The notes under the pieces: model-generated
What the model was told of the DNA's origin: nothing
Databases searched by the model: none
What the model saw: only the letters and a program-made list of their open reading frames with translations
Shown here: positions 1-10,338 of the stretch, one piece after another
How the letters are laid out: every line of letters begins with the position of its first letter
How positions within the stretch are numbered: the stretch's first letter is position 1
Assembly (NCBI RefSeq): GCF_905171765.1
Contig: NC_053392.1
Location: forward strand, 396,084,119-396,148,118
Direction of reading: 5' to 3'
DNA length: 64,000 nt
DNA from: Bufo bufo
Lineage: Eukaryota; Chordata; Amphibia; Anura; Bufonidae
Translations under genes and position numbers: made by a program

Positions 1-14
1 CCTTAAGGGGTTAA
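1..14. mobile_element. Terminus of a TTAA-flanked DNA element
   Basis: The first bases (CCTTAAGGGGTTAA) match the right terminus of the large TTAA element that ends at 18651. The TTAA at 11-14 would be its target duplication. Only the last few bases of this copy lie in the window, so the rest of the element is upstream. TTAA duplications are known for piggyBac and Kolobok elements; this fragment cannot separate them. Confidence 0.5.
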
Positions 15-204
15 AGAGGGCTTATCACCTCTCTTGACATTGCTGACACCCCTGTCTGTTTTTCCTACGTGAAGTTTATGAAAGAATTGCCAGCAGTCTG
101 CAATAGAGGTCCAACTGGGTGTTAATAGTTGGAGGTGTGTCCCTGCACATTTTAACACTGACAACACTGACTGGATAATGTCAGACTGTGCAGGGACCCC
201 CCTT

Positions 205-228
205 CCCCCCCCCCCCCCCCCCCCCCCC
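205..228. repeat. Poly-C homopolymer tract
   Basis: Twenty-four consecutive C residues follow a shorter C7 run and TT. The tract is G-rich on the minus strand. It explains a glycine-rich spurious frame across it. Confidence 0.9.
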
Positions 229-328
229 AAACTGGAACAACTGTTGCAATTAATTTATAAAATTATAACATGAATAATAGAGGAATGGCACAACATGGGA
301 AATGCAAGTATTGTTTGTTTTTGTTTTT

Positions 329-1034
329 TTACTATATGACGCACTTTTTCCCCAAAAACAATTAGGAACAGTGCATCCTATAGTCTGAATGTGGAAAAAA
401 TGATGGAGCAGTGAGTCCTGAAAATGTGGCGCAGTCCGTAGAAATCAGACGGCGCCAATTTTTTTAATCTGATCTGTGGACTGATGGGGGATGGGGGTGT
501 GATCTGAGGCTGAGTGGCACTGGGGGGGTGTAATCTGAGGTGATAGGGTCTGATTGGGCGTCTGCACTGAGTCTGATGGGAGATGTTCTCAGGCTGATAG
601 AGGCTGTGTGGTCCCATCTGAGGCTGATTGGAACTGGGGGGTCTGATCTGAGGCTGATTGGGCTTCTGATCTGAGTCTGATGAGAGCTGGGGGGGTCTGA
701 TGGAGGGCTGATCTGAGGCTAACGGAGGTGGGGGTTCTGATCGTAGGCTGATCTGAGGCTAATGGAGGTTTGGGGGTCTGATGGGAGGCTAATGGAGTCT
801 GGGGAGGTTTGATCTGAGGCTGATGGAGCTTCGGGGTCTGATTTTGGGTTCTGATCTGAGGTCTGATGAAGAATAGGGGTCTGATGAGGACTGGGGTTCT
901 AATTATGGTATGAGCTGAAGTCTGATGAAGAATAGGGGTATGATTTTGGGGTCCACTGTGAGGTCTGATGGAAAATATAATTTTTTCAGATTTTCCTCCT
1001 CCAAATCTTAGGTGCGTCTTATAGTCCGACAAGG
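329..1034. mobile_element. MITE with internal minisatellite
   Basis: The outer ends form an imperfect inverted pair: TATATGACGCACTT near 333 and AGGTGCGTCTTATA near 1010. Between them, about 470-945, lies a degenerate tandem array of units resembling GGTCTGATCTGAGGCTGATG in several lengths. There is no coding capacity beyond frames created by the array. I did not find a clean target duplication, so the class is uncertain. The design of short inverted ends around a private minisatellite recurs in other elements here, for example 42776-43999. Confidence 0.5.
470..945 (+). repeat. Degenerate TCTGATCTGAGGCTGATGG tandem array
   Basis: Variants of the phrase TCTGATCTGAGGCTGAT recur about every 20-45 bases with insertions and substitutions. 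The array sits wholly inside the surrounding MITE. The proline/histidine-rich minus-strand frames over it are products of the repeat. Confidence 0.7.
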
Positions 1035-1990
1035 CCCAATCCAGCCATTCACTAAAGGGGTTAACATGATTGTTCAGATCAGCTAAATAAGCATATTAAT
1101 TCTATTGATGTAAAATATATGTGTGGATGACACATCCTGCTCCACCCACATCAGATGAAACAATGGAATCTTACAAACAAAATCAAACCTGTCCCATCCA
1201 TTTTAGCCAGCGTACAATCTCAGGAGCGGTCTGACATCATCCATACAGAATATCTACTGTCTATGGACAGCTATTGTCAGTGGGTCCAGGACATAAAAAA
1301 TTATGGCAGCTGTGGGTTTTCTGGGAGGTTGTATTTCAGGTTGAAGCATCTGTTTTTACAATATACTTCCACAAATCACATTAACATATAATGAAGGTAG
1401 AATAAAGAAATAAAATGTACTGCTTTTTCTTGTGAGATGATTGCTTTTCATGTCTAGTGCAGGGGAGTCATCCGTTAATAAATGTACATGGTTATGAATA
1501 TATCTGCCACAATAAACATGCAGAGTAAGGTTTCATTCCATTTCCCTGTAATTTAACGTTGCATAGTAATATCTAGTGTGTGGGAAATAAAAATGGCATT
1601 AGTGTGTGGAGAATAAAATATAATTTGCTGTTTGTAGGATAATATGTCATGTTTACTTCTTGGAGATGAGTCTTGGTGCGGATTTTGTTGGTTTTCTTCG
1701 TCCCTATTGGGATGGGGCCATACATCTGTTCAAAAGGAGCGCGAGCAAACACTTTGGAGATCAGCAGTTTCTCTTGATTTAACAGTCTCACAGGCGATTA
1801 TTTCTAAAGTAAATGTTGCCGTCTTATATTTCCCAAGAAATACAGTTCTGAAAAATAACCCTGGAGAGAGACATAACCTGGGGCAATAAATATTTGTTAT
1901 TAGATGACAACTTTAACCCATTCCTCTCTGTACAAAACTGAAGTCTCTGTATCAAATGGAATATCGACCAATCCGTAATCTGCCTCATCC
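1035..1990. other. No recognised feature
   Basis: AT-rich sequence with short open frames only (up to about 80 codons) and no recognisable protein motif, RNA gene or clear repeat structure. Confidence 0.5.
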
Positions 1991-1993
1991 TTA

Positions 1994-2305
1994 GGCTCCA
2001 TTCACACATCCGCAATTCCATTCCGCATTTTGCGGAACGGAATTGTGGACCCATACATTTCTATGGGGCCGCACAACGTGCGGCCCCGATCCGGAATTGC
2101 AGACCCGCACTTCCGGGTCCGCAATTCCGATCCTGAAAAAAATAGAACATGTCCAATTCTTGTCCACAATAGCGGACAAGAATAGGCATATTCTCTTAGT
2201 GCCGGCAATGTTCGGTCCGCAAAATGTGGAACGCACATTGCCGCTGTCTGTGTTTTGCGGATCCGTGGATCCGCAAAACACACACACGGATGTGTGAATG
2301 GACCC
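1994..2305. mobile_element. 312-bp MITE, TTA target duplication
   Basis: Terminal inverted repeats read GGCTCCATTCACACATCCG at the left and CGGATGTGTGAATGGACCC at the right. TTA is duplicated at 1991-1993 and 2306-2308. The interior is rich in GCGGA/TCCGC motifs and partly self-complementary. A 3-bp TTA duplication fits PIF/Harbinger-type elements, but no transposase is present, so the superfamily is inferred. The right TTA is also the left TTA of the next MITE. Confidence 0.75.
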
Positions 2306-2308
2306 TTA

Positions 2309-2618
2309 GGGCTGTTTCACACGAGCGGATGCCGTGCGTGACATCCGCTCCGTGAATGACAGCCAAGACCCGATCCAGACTGCAGAAGCACGGAGCATTA
2401 ACATGACTGATAATGCTCTGTGCCTCTCTGTGATCTCTTTACTACGAAATCACAGTGACAACTTTATCTCACTGTGATTTCGTAATAAAGAGATCACAGA
2501 GAGGCACGGAGCATTATCAGTCATGTTAATGCGCCGTGCTTCTGCAGTCTGCATCGGGTCTTGGCTGTCATTCACGGAGCGGATGTCACGCACGGCATCC
2601 GCTCGTGTGAAACAGCCC
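2309..2618. mobile_element. 310-bp near-perfect palindromic MITE
   Basis: The two halves (about 2309-2458 and 2470-2618) are reverse complements with only a few mismatches, so the single strand would fold into one long hairpin. The ends read GGGCTGTTTCACACGAGCG and its complement. TTA is duplicated at 2306-2308 and 2619-2621, and the left copy is shared with the preceding MITE. It has no coding potential. It is a Harbinger-like MITE by target duplication only. Confidence 0.8.
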
Positions 2619-2621
2619 TTA

Positions 2622-3076
2622 GAGTGAACAAAAAAGTTCTCCCTTGCTTTGATTAATTCTATTCTATTAATTGTAGTATACTGCAATACTACTTTTATAT
2701 GAAACTATAAAGATTAAAGTTGAAAAAAGATTAACCAATAATAAGTAGTGTATCACCTGAATCACTCCCTTTCAGACACATTCTAATACAATACAGATGT
2801 AGCAGAACTGACTATGACTCTGACTGTTCTGCACCTACGGTGCTGTCCACATTAGCATTGAAACTTAAGTTTAAACAGAGCATTTTGAAAATGGATTTCA
2901 CTGAATCTTGACTGACCCCTTTGACTTCTAATGTGGTCTGCCAGATTTACTTCAGGGTTCTCGTATTTGTGATGGCAAGAATAGTGCTACAGACTTTTTG
3001 CTGAGGGTTAACATACAACTGGTGGAACCTGTGTAGCTGCAGCAGGGGTTAAATAGTTAGGGAAGCCCACCACCAC
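2622..3076. other. No recognised feature
   Basis: Unique-looking sequence between MITEs. I see no reading frame or repeat that can be supported. Confidence 0.5.
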
Positions 3077-3077
3077 C

Positions 3078-3476
3078 TTAAAGGGGTTGTCCCATTAAGA
3101 CAACTCATCTCCTATCCACGGAACAGGGCATAATTATCTCATCAGTGGGGGTCCAACCACTGTCTCTCCCACGGATCACGAGAACTGGGGCCCATGCTCC
3201 CCATTTAAATTGAGCACCAGTCACACTTGTGCACTGCGGCTCCATTCATTTCTATGGGACTGCTAGAGAGAGTCAAGCGCAAACACTTGGCCATCTTCGA
3301 CAGCCCTCATAGAGTTGAATGGAATGGCAGTGCACATGTGTGACTGGTGCTCAATTCAAACAGGGCAGCATGGACTCTCGTTCTCATGATTGCGGGGAGC
3401 CCCAGCCATCAGATCCCCACCTAACCGACACTTATCCCTATCCTGTGGATGCGGGATAAGTTGTCTTAAACGGTTT
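3078..3476. mobile_element. Short inverted-repeat element
   Basis: The arm TAAGACAACTCATCTCCTAT (from about 3095) is matched in reverse complement near 3443-3470. The interior also pairs imperfectly: a TGAGCACCAGTCACACTTGT-like block recurs inverted near 3337-3355. It is non-coding. I infer a MITE of a family common in amphibian DNA, with boundaries approximate. Confidence 0.55.
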
Positions 3477-3659
3477 CTGTCACCTGAAAAATGGGTATGA
3501 AGCTGGCTGACATTAGCTATGTGCTAATGTTAGCTGAACATAACTATATTAGTGCCATCTCACTGCCTAAAGCATTTATTAGGAAAAACGAACTTGTATA
3601 ATATGCTAATTAGCCTCTAGGAGCGGGGGGGGGGAGAGGGCGTTGCACCTGCTCCAAGA

Positions 3660-3955
3660 GGCTCCGTTTGCCCGCCTCTTTTCACACCCTTCTTCTCTTG
3701 ATTGCCAGGGCCAGGCAGCGCTGATCTCCTCCCGCTGGCCGTGTCTGCAGTGTAAATCTCGCACCGTTCAGTATTCGGCGCAGGCGCAGTGAGGAAGCCA
3801 GCAGCCGCCGAGCGTCTTTCCCTCACTGTGCCTGCACCAAATACTGAACGGCGCGAGATTTACACTGCAGACATGGCCGGCAGGGGGAGAGCAGCAATGC
3901 CTCCCCTGTCAATCAAGAGAAGGGCGTGAAAAGAAGTGGGCAAATGGAGCGTCTA
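3660..3955. repeat. Foldback (inverted) repeat
   Basis: Two arms of about 130 bases lie almost back to back. GTCTGCAGTGTAAATCTCGC near 3745 is mirrored by GCGAGATTTACACTGCAGAC near 3852. Farther out, TTCTCTTGATTG and CAATCAAGAGAA pair. Coding frames across it are shadows of the palindrome. It is probably the core of another non-autonomous element whose outer ends I could not fix. Confidence 0.65.
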
Positions 3956-3976
3956 GGAGCCTCTAAATAAGTGTTC

Positions 3977-4458
3977 CAAAAATGATGTCTTAACGGGGCT
4001 AGATGCCTGCCAGTGTTTAGACACACACACAGTATAAGAAGCAGTGGCTTGTTTGCACAAAATTATTCAATTATTAACAGTAGAAAAAAGGCAAGTTTTT
4101 TGGGGGGGAAAATAGGTACAATTAGGATGTCCCCTGGGTTCATTAAAATATACACTGCTGTTGATGGTATTAAAATGTGCTTATAACATGTGTTTAAACT
4201 GTAGAAGCTTTGCAACATATTTTGGGACAAAAAAGGCTGGCTCCTGTGTATTAAAAAGTTCTGTCTCTTTAAAAGCTTATGTCTTGTGCAGTGCAGCACA
4301 AGTTCTGAACAGCTCCAGCACTGGCTACAGATAGATAGTACATGATGATAAAAACCTGACTTTCTACCTAGTAATTCAATTTAATCCAAACTAAATATAT
4401 CTTCTTCAAAATCCCTACTATGTCCCTGCAAGATCCTAAAATGTCTGGCTTGTGTGTC
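3977..4458. other. No recognised feature
   Basis: AT-rich stretch with a short CA run at 4021-4030. No gene or element boundary could be supported. Confidence 0.5.
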
Positions 4459-4461
4459 TAA

Positions 4462-4780
4462 GGCCTATTGCACACGACCATATGGCTTTTTCAGTATTTT
4501 GCGGTGGGCAAAAAGCGGATCCGCAAAAAATACGCATTCCGTTTTTTGAGGAATGGAACAGCTGGCCCCTGATAGAATAGTACTATCCTTGTCCATTATG
4601 CAGACAATAATAGGACATGTTCTATCTTTGAACGGAAAGGAAAAATGTAAATACGGAAACGGAATGCATACGGAGTACATTTTTTTTGCGGACCCATTGA
4701 AATGAATAGTTCTATATACGGACCGTATACGGAACGCAAAAAAATGGAATGTAAAAGTAAACGTTCGTGTGCAAGAGGCC
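4462..4780. mobile_element. 319-bp MITE, TAA target duplication
   Basis: Ends GGCCTATTGCACACGAC and GTTCGTGTGCAAGAGGCC are imperfect inverted repeats. TAA is duplicated at 4459-4461 and 4781-4783. The interior carries dispersed TACGGA/TCCGTA motifs. The right TAA is immediately followed by the end of a different MITE, so the two abut and share one target triplet. Confidence 0.75.
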
Positions 4781-4783
4781 TAA

Positions 4784-5205
4784 GGCTACTTTCACACTAG
4801 CGTTCAGAGAGGATCCGTCTGGTGTCTGCACAGACGGATCCTCTCCTATAATGCAGACGTTTGGATCCATTCAGAACGGATCCGTCTGCATTATAGTTTA
4901 GAAAAAATTCTAAGTCTGAAAGTTGTTCAGACGGATCCGTCCAGACTTTACATTGAAAGTCAATGGGGGACGGATCCGTTTGAAAATTGAGTCATATTGT
5001 GTCAACTTCAAACGGATCCGTCCCCATTGACTTACATTGTAAGTCTGGACGGATCCGTTTGCCTCGGCACGGCCAGGCGGACACCCGAACGCTGCAAGCA
5101 GCGTTCGGGTGTCCGCCAGCGGAGCGGAGGCTGAACGCTGCCAGACTGAGGCATTCTGAGCGGATCCGCATCCACTCAGAATGCATTGGTAGCTGGACGG
5201 ATACA
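4784..5205. mobile_element. GGCTACTTTCACAC MITE, right end missing
   Basis: The left terminus GGCTACTTTCACACTAGCG matches complete copies at 26086, 29038 and 52302. The interior shows the family's repeated ACGGATCCGT palindromes and a hairpin around 5069-5122. The expected right terminus (CTAGTGTGAAAGTAGCC) is absent, and the sequence changes character after about 5205. The 3' part of this truncated copy (from 4919) is included in the downstream tandem duplication. Confidence 0.7.
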
Positions 5206-5384
5206 TTCACGCAACAGTGAAAAAAATGCCCTCATGACCAGTCTACATCTATGTGTGCATCCAGTTTCTGGCTGCTTGTTTTAATGCCAGTTTTTTGCCT
5301 TTTTCATAGCCATTAAAAACAGCCAGGAAAAATTGATGAATATCATTGGGATTTTTTTTTTTAACATTCCAACCCTGCACCTGC

Positions 5385-5640
5385 AGTGCCCTCAGTTTAT
5401 ATTGTACACCCCCACAGTGCCTCCAGTATAAATACTAGCCACCATATTGCCTCCAGTATCTATAATAACCCCACCTGTAGTGCCCCTAGTGTCTATAATG
5501 CTCCCTACAGTGGCCCCATAAATATAGGGCCCCCCATAGTGCCCCATGTATATAAAATATCCTGCAATAGTGCCCTCTAGTATAAATATTAACGCCAATA
5601 ATGTCCTCCAGTATAAATATTGCCTCCAATACTGCCCTTC
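5385..5640 (+). repeat. Degenerate CCTCCAGTATAAATA array
   Basis: Phrases such as TGCCTCCAGTATAAATA and AGTGCCCCATGTATATAAAA recur at about 30-40 base intervals. Related wording appears in the array at 45400-46030. It is non-coding and is duplicated again at 7036-7291. Confidence 0.65.
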
Positions 5641-6100
5641 ATTCTCACTCATCTACTTGAACGTGAGGGAACTCTCACTCTTGTCATATGTAATGTCACA
5701 ACGCTAGGAGCATTAGATCTTGCTCCCTCTAGTGCCGAGCGAGTGTTCCCTCACGTTGAAGTGGATGAGGGTTTTGTGTTTTTTATGTTAACTCCTGAAA
5801 TGCACTTTTATCTGTTTTAACGCCCGTTAGATAAGTGCACTTCTGCCTAAATGGCCTATTTTTCTACATCTGCTATTCGCTGTGAATAGCCCCGTAGACT
5901 CCTATTGGTTTTCAAAATGCCCATGTGATGGCCATTTCATGGCCATTTTTCCCATTTGTGCGAATAAAGTCTAACTCATGTGTCTGTCAGAAAGATGCTA
6001 GAGACGTCCTATCATATCAGTGGCAGACTCACAATGGCATCTCTGCTTTAGAGCTAGCATAGAGTATGATAGACCAGCTAATATCCTCTCTAGGATATTA

Positions 6101-6304
6101 TTGGCTGTCAAGCTGCTTGCAAAGCATCGTGGGCAAGCCAACCAGCCAGGGCCCCATTTGTGGTCATGTTGGCTGTCAAGCTGCTTGCAAAGCATCGTGG
6201 GCAAGCCCACCAGCCAGGGCTCCATTTGTGGTCATGTTGGCTGTCAAGCTGCTTGCAAAGCATCGTGGGCAAGCCCACCAGCCAGGGCCCCATTTGTGGT
6301 CATG
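6101..6304 (+). repeat. 68-bp minisatellite, 3 units
   Basis: Units begin TTGGCTGTCAAGCTGCTTGC at 6101, 6169 and 6237. Because 68 is not a multiple of three, every frame is read in turn, which creates several spurious open frames. Units differ by single substitutions. Confidence 0.92.
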
Positions 6305-6569
6305 TGATTCTCCATGTTCCTTGTCCTGTTTCCCACACTAGTGCACTGAATTTCAAATGTAAAACGGCACGTGCTATTTTGCGAGAGTCATTGAAAGAGA
6401 AATACCAAAATTTCAGGTTCATTTGGAAGAGCGTTTGTGAAATTCGTGATGAATCCGATTTGTTTAGAATTGATCGGCTCATCTCTAATGACAATATAGA
6501 ATTGCCTATTTTTTGTCAAAGGTTTAAAAAAATAAATTGTAAATGTTGTTTGAATAATGCCCCCCACAG

Positions 6570-8288
6570 AAAGTTGTTCAGACGGATCCGTCCAGACTTT
6601 ACATTGAAAGTCAATGGGGGACGGATCCGTTTGAAAATTGAGCCATATTGTGTCAACTTCAAACGGATCCGTCCCCATTGACTTACATTGTAAGTCTGGA
6701 CGGATCCGTTTGCCTCGGCACGGCCAGGCGGACACCCGAACGCTGCAAGCAGCGTTCGGGTGTCCGCCTGCGGAGCGGAGGCTGAACGCTGCCAGACTGA
6801 GGCATTCTGAGCGGATCCGCATCCACTCAGAATGCATTGGTAGCTGGACGGATACATTCACGCAACAGTGAAAAAAATGCCCTCATGACCAGTCTACATC
6901 TATGTGTGCATCCAGTTTCTGGCTGCTTGTTTTAATGCCAGTTTTTTGCCTTTTTCATAACCATTAAAAACAGCCAGGAAAAATTGATGAATATCATTGG
7001 GATTTTTTTTTTTAACATTCCAACCCTGCACCTGCAGTGCCCTCAGTTTATATTGTACACCCCCACAGTGCCTCCAGTATAAATACTAGCCACCATATTG
7101 CCTCCAGTATCTATAATAACCCCACCTGTAGTGCCCCTAGTGTCTATAATGCTCCCTACAGTGGCCCCATAAATATAGGGCCCCCCATAGTGCCCCATGT
7201 ATATAAAATATCCTGCAATAGTGCCCTCTAGTATAAATATTAACGCCAATAATGTCCTCCAGTATAAATATTGCCTCCAATACTGCCCTTCATTCTCACT
7301 CATCTACTTGAACGTGAGGGAACTCTCACTCTTGTCATATGTAATGTCACAACGCTAGGAGCATTAGATCTTGCTCCCTCTAGTGCCGAGCGAGTGTTCC
7401 CTCACGTTGAAGTGGATGAGGGTTTTGTGTTTTTTTATGTTAACTCCTGAAATGCACTTTTATCTGTTTTAACGCCCGTTAGATAAGTGCACTTCTGCCT
7501 AAATGGCCTATTTTTCTACATCTGCTATTCGCTGTGAATAGCCCCGTAGACTCCTATTGGTTTTCAAAATGCCCATGTGATGGCCATTTCATGGCCATTT
7601 TTCCCATTTGTGCGAATAAAGTCTAACTCATGTGTCTGTCAGAAAGATGCTAGACACGTCCTATCATATCAGTGGCAGACTCACAATGGCATCTCTGCTT
7701 TAGACTAGCATAGAGTATGATAGACCAGCTAATATCCTCTCTAGGATATTATTGGCTGTCAAGCTGCTTGCAAAGCATCGTGGGCAAGCCCACCAGCCAG
7801 GGCCTCATTTGTGGTCATGTTGGCTGTCAAGCTGCTTGCAAAGCATCGTGGGCAAGCCCACCAGCCAGGGCCTCATTTGTGGTCATGTTGGCTGTCAAGC
7901 TGCTTGCAAAGCATCGTGGGCAAGCCCACCAGCCAGGGCTCCATTTGTGGTCATGTTGGCTGTCAAGCTGCTTGCAAAGCATCGTGGGCAAGCCCACCAG
8001 CCAGGGCCCCATTTGTGGTCATGTGATTCTCCATGTTCCTTGTCCTGTTTCCCACACTAGTGCACTGAATTTCAAATGTAAAACGGCACGTGCTATTTTG
8101 CGAGAGTCATTGAAAGAGAATCACCAAAATTTCAGGTTCATTTGGAAGAGCGTTTGTGAAATTCGTGATGAATCCGATTTGTTTAGAATTGATCGGCTCA
8201 TCTCCAATGACAATATAGAATTGCCTATTTTTTGTCAAAGGTTTAAAAAAATAAATTGTAAATGTTGTTTGAATCATGCCCCCCACAG
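6570..8288 (+). repeat. 1.65-kb tandem duplication, copy 2
   Basis: This is a direct repeat of 4919-6569, lengthened by one extra 68-bp minisatellite unit. It ends at CCCCACAGAAA near 8290, where unique sequence resumes. Differences from copy 1 include one extra T near 7435, loss of one base near 7706, and scattered substitutions. The near-identity implies a recent duplication. Confidence 0.9.
7752..8023 (+). repeat. 68-bp minisatellite, 4 units
   Basis: Units start at 7752, 7820, 7888 and 7956. This is the same repeat as in copy 1, with one unit more, so the array has changed length since the duplication. Confidence 0.92.
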
Positions 8289-8934
8289 AAAAAGTTTACG
8301 ATTTTAGATTTTATCTTTTCCTGTTCCTGCCGTATAATGCTCAGCCCTCTGTACTAGTGATGGACGAACATCTGCCGGGACGGTTCGCGAACGAGATCAA
8401 ATGTTCGCGAACCGCAAGTTCGCGGCGGGTCCTATTCATTTTAATGGCAGGCGAACCTGAAAAACCTTCAGCTCATATTTGCAGCCAAGAAATAATTACT
8501 AGAAGTGCACAAATAGTCCCACAACATGGACAATGACATACAAGATGTATTATTCGAATTTGCGATCTCCATTCATAATTTTTTTCAATGCGAAATATCG
8601 GCAATATAATTTTCACGTACGCGCATGCGCAAATGCACTATACAGTACCCAAATGCACTTTAAAGAAAGTATATTGGTATATAACACCCCGCTTCAATCT
8701 GTTTTTTGGGGGGACGACTGGTATATCACACCAGTAGAAATTATTTGTTCCAATAACGCTTGTCCCTCTATATACCTGCAGTATCGCAGCAGAACCGCAC
8801 ACAACTGCCGCACAATACAAATGCACTATAATATACTTTCTAACATGGAAAGTATATTATAACATTGTACACGGAAGGCAATCCATTAGAATATACATAA
8901 AGATAAAACGCAACCTTTAATAATTTTACTATGA

Positions 8935-9259
8935 GGGTCCATTCACACATCCGTAAGTGTTTTGTGGATCCGTAAAACACGGACACCGGCAATGTGCATT
9001 CTGCAATTTGTTGACCGCACATCGCCAGCACTATAATAGAAAATGCCTAATCTTGTCTGCAATTGCGGTCAAGAATAGGTCATGTTCTATTTTTTTGCGG
9101 AAACGGAAGCACAGATGCGGAATTGCGGATCCGCAAATGCGGATGCGGACAGCACATTCCGGCCCCATTGAAAATGAATGGGTCTGCACCCGTTCCACAA
9201 AATTGCGGAACGGATGCGGACCCATTTTGCGGACTTGTGAATGGAAAAGATATCCCTCA
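8935..9259. mobile_element. MITE related to that at 1994
   Basis: The left end GGGTCCATTCACACATCCG matches the 1994-2305 family. The right end shows GGACTTGTGAATGGA but then degrades. The interior is rich in GCGGA motifs, as in the relative. It is inserted inside the composite element around it. Confidence 0.6.
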
Positions 9260-9628
9260 AAATGAAAATAAATTAAATTATTAAAGTTAAGCAAAAAGCA
9301 TAGATGTGGTAGGCAATAACATGTGCTCGGCGGCACTAAATGAGGTGCTCGGCGGCACCAAATCAGAAACCATATGTCCTACCACAATCCGGGGGGTTCC
9401 AGTGCACATCGATGAATCCAGGAGGGAAAGCAAAAAACATCTATCCCTGGGCTAGATGATGATGTGGTATTGAAGGACAGGGTGGGCAAAGAACTGTCCC
9501 TGATATTGCCCTACAGGGGGGGTGCTATTCTGGCCCTGATAGCCTAACCACAGAGCACCCGCCCTGATAAGAGCGACCCCGTCCGGAACCTTACCCTATA
9601 TAAAAATGGCCCTAGTAAGCCCCTAGCC

Positions 9629-9775
9629 CAGGGCTGGCCAACCTGCGGCTCTCCAGCTGTTGTAAAACTACAATTCCCACCATGCCTTGCTGTAGGCTGA
9701 TAGTTGTAGGCTGTCTGGGCATGCTGGGAGTTGTAGTTTTGCAACAGCTGGAGAGCCGCAGGTTGGCCAGCCTTG
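9629..9775. mobile_element. hAT MITE with perfect 8-bp TSD
   Basis: The 147-bp element begins CAGGGCTGGCCAACCTGCGG and ends with its complement. Nearly the whole length is palindromic around a short centre. CCCTAGCC is duplicated exactly at 9621-9628 and 9776-9783. An 8-bp duplication and a CAGGG terminus are hAT hallmarks. It has no coding capacity, so it must have been moved in trans. Confidence 0.88.
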
Positions 9776-10338
9776 CCCTAGCCCCTAGACTTCCAGGTGA
9801 TCACTATATAGATCTATGTGTTTTTGACTCATTATAAAAGTATGTTGCACCCCTCTGTGTATCAAACCTATCGATAGCACACCTATACTAGTCCTTAAAA
9901 TGACTTTTGTGGCCCTATTAGCTAGTGTTTGGTGTCCCTAACAGCCTGTCCCTGCTCCACACAGCAACCTCTTCTACACTGGCAAAACACTGAATGTAAA
10001 ATGGCGGCCAGATCGGGTTTATTTATAAGGTAGGGGGTATGTCCATGTGCTGAAATGTCTCAATTGGCTGTCCTGTACCACCTGATAGATGTGTCATGGG
10101 TCAAAGTTCTTCATAATGTAAAAGAGCATGGAAGCGCGAATTTCTCCATATGTTCGCATGTTCGGCGAATCGCGAACACGCAAAGTTCACCGCGAAACGA
10201 CCACCGGGCGAACCGCAAGGCCATCTCTTTTTTTTTTTTTTTAAACTTTCTTTATTATTATTATTTCAATATCACCATGTAAACAGACCACTGGTTTCTT
10301 TACATCCTGTATGTAATACTTCCTGTTCCTATAACCAA

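Larger units (their letters stand above)
4919..6569 (+). repeat. 1.65-kb tandem duplication, copy 1
   Basis: This segment and the next are the same sequence in direct orientation, offset by 1,651 bases. Identity is very high, with only scattered substitutions and single-base indels seen. It contains the tail of a truncated MITE, a degenerate CTCCAGTATAAATAT-type array (about 5385-5640), a 68-bp minisatellite of three units, and the right end of a hAT-like MITE (ending near 6487 in GGCTCATCTCTA). The short homology GAAAGTTGTTCAGACGG marks the junctions, as expected for unequal exchange or template slippage. Confidence 0.9.
8355..10228. mobile_element. Decayed composite element, GTTCGCGAAC-rich ends
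   Basis: The left end (TAGTGATGGACGAACATC with repeated GTTCGCGAAC) and the right end near 10130-10228 (again rich in GTTCGC and CGCGAA) look like the two termini of one old element. Between them sit a 3-bp-TSD-type MITE (8935) and a hAT MITE (9629). No coding frame is recognisable. Boundaries are weak because the terminal repeats have diverged. The left end resembles the TAGNGATGAGCGAA ends of hAT-type elements in this window. Confidence 0.35.

Noticed and set aside
378..1032. Proline/histidine-rich minus-strand proteins
   Set aside because: They are created by the TCTGATCTGAGGCTGAT array inside a MITE.
5620..5820. 66-codon plus-strand frame next to a GAACGTGAGGGAA inverted pair
   Set aside because: The sequence is in both duplication copies but the frame breaks in copy 2 through a one-base insertion near 7435. 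No domain is recognisable.
6101..6304. CRISPR-like regularly spaced repeats
   Set aside because: The units are contiguous 68-bp tandem copies with no unique spacers, and the setting is a eukaryotic genome.
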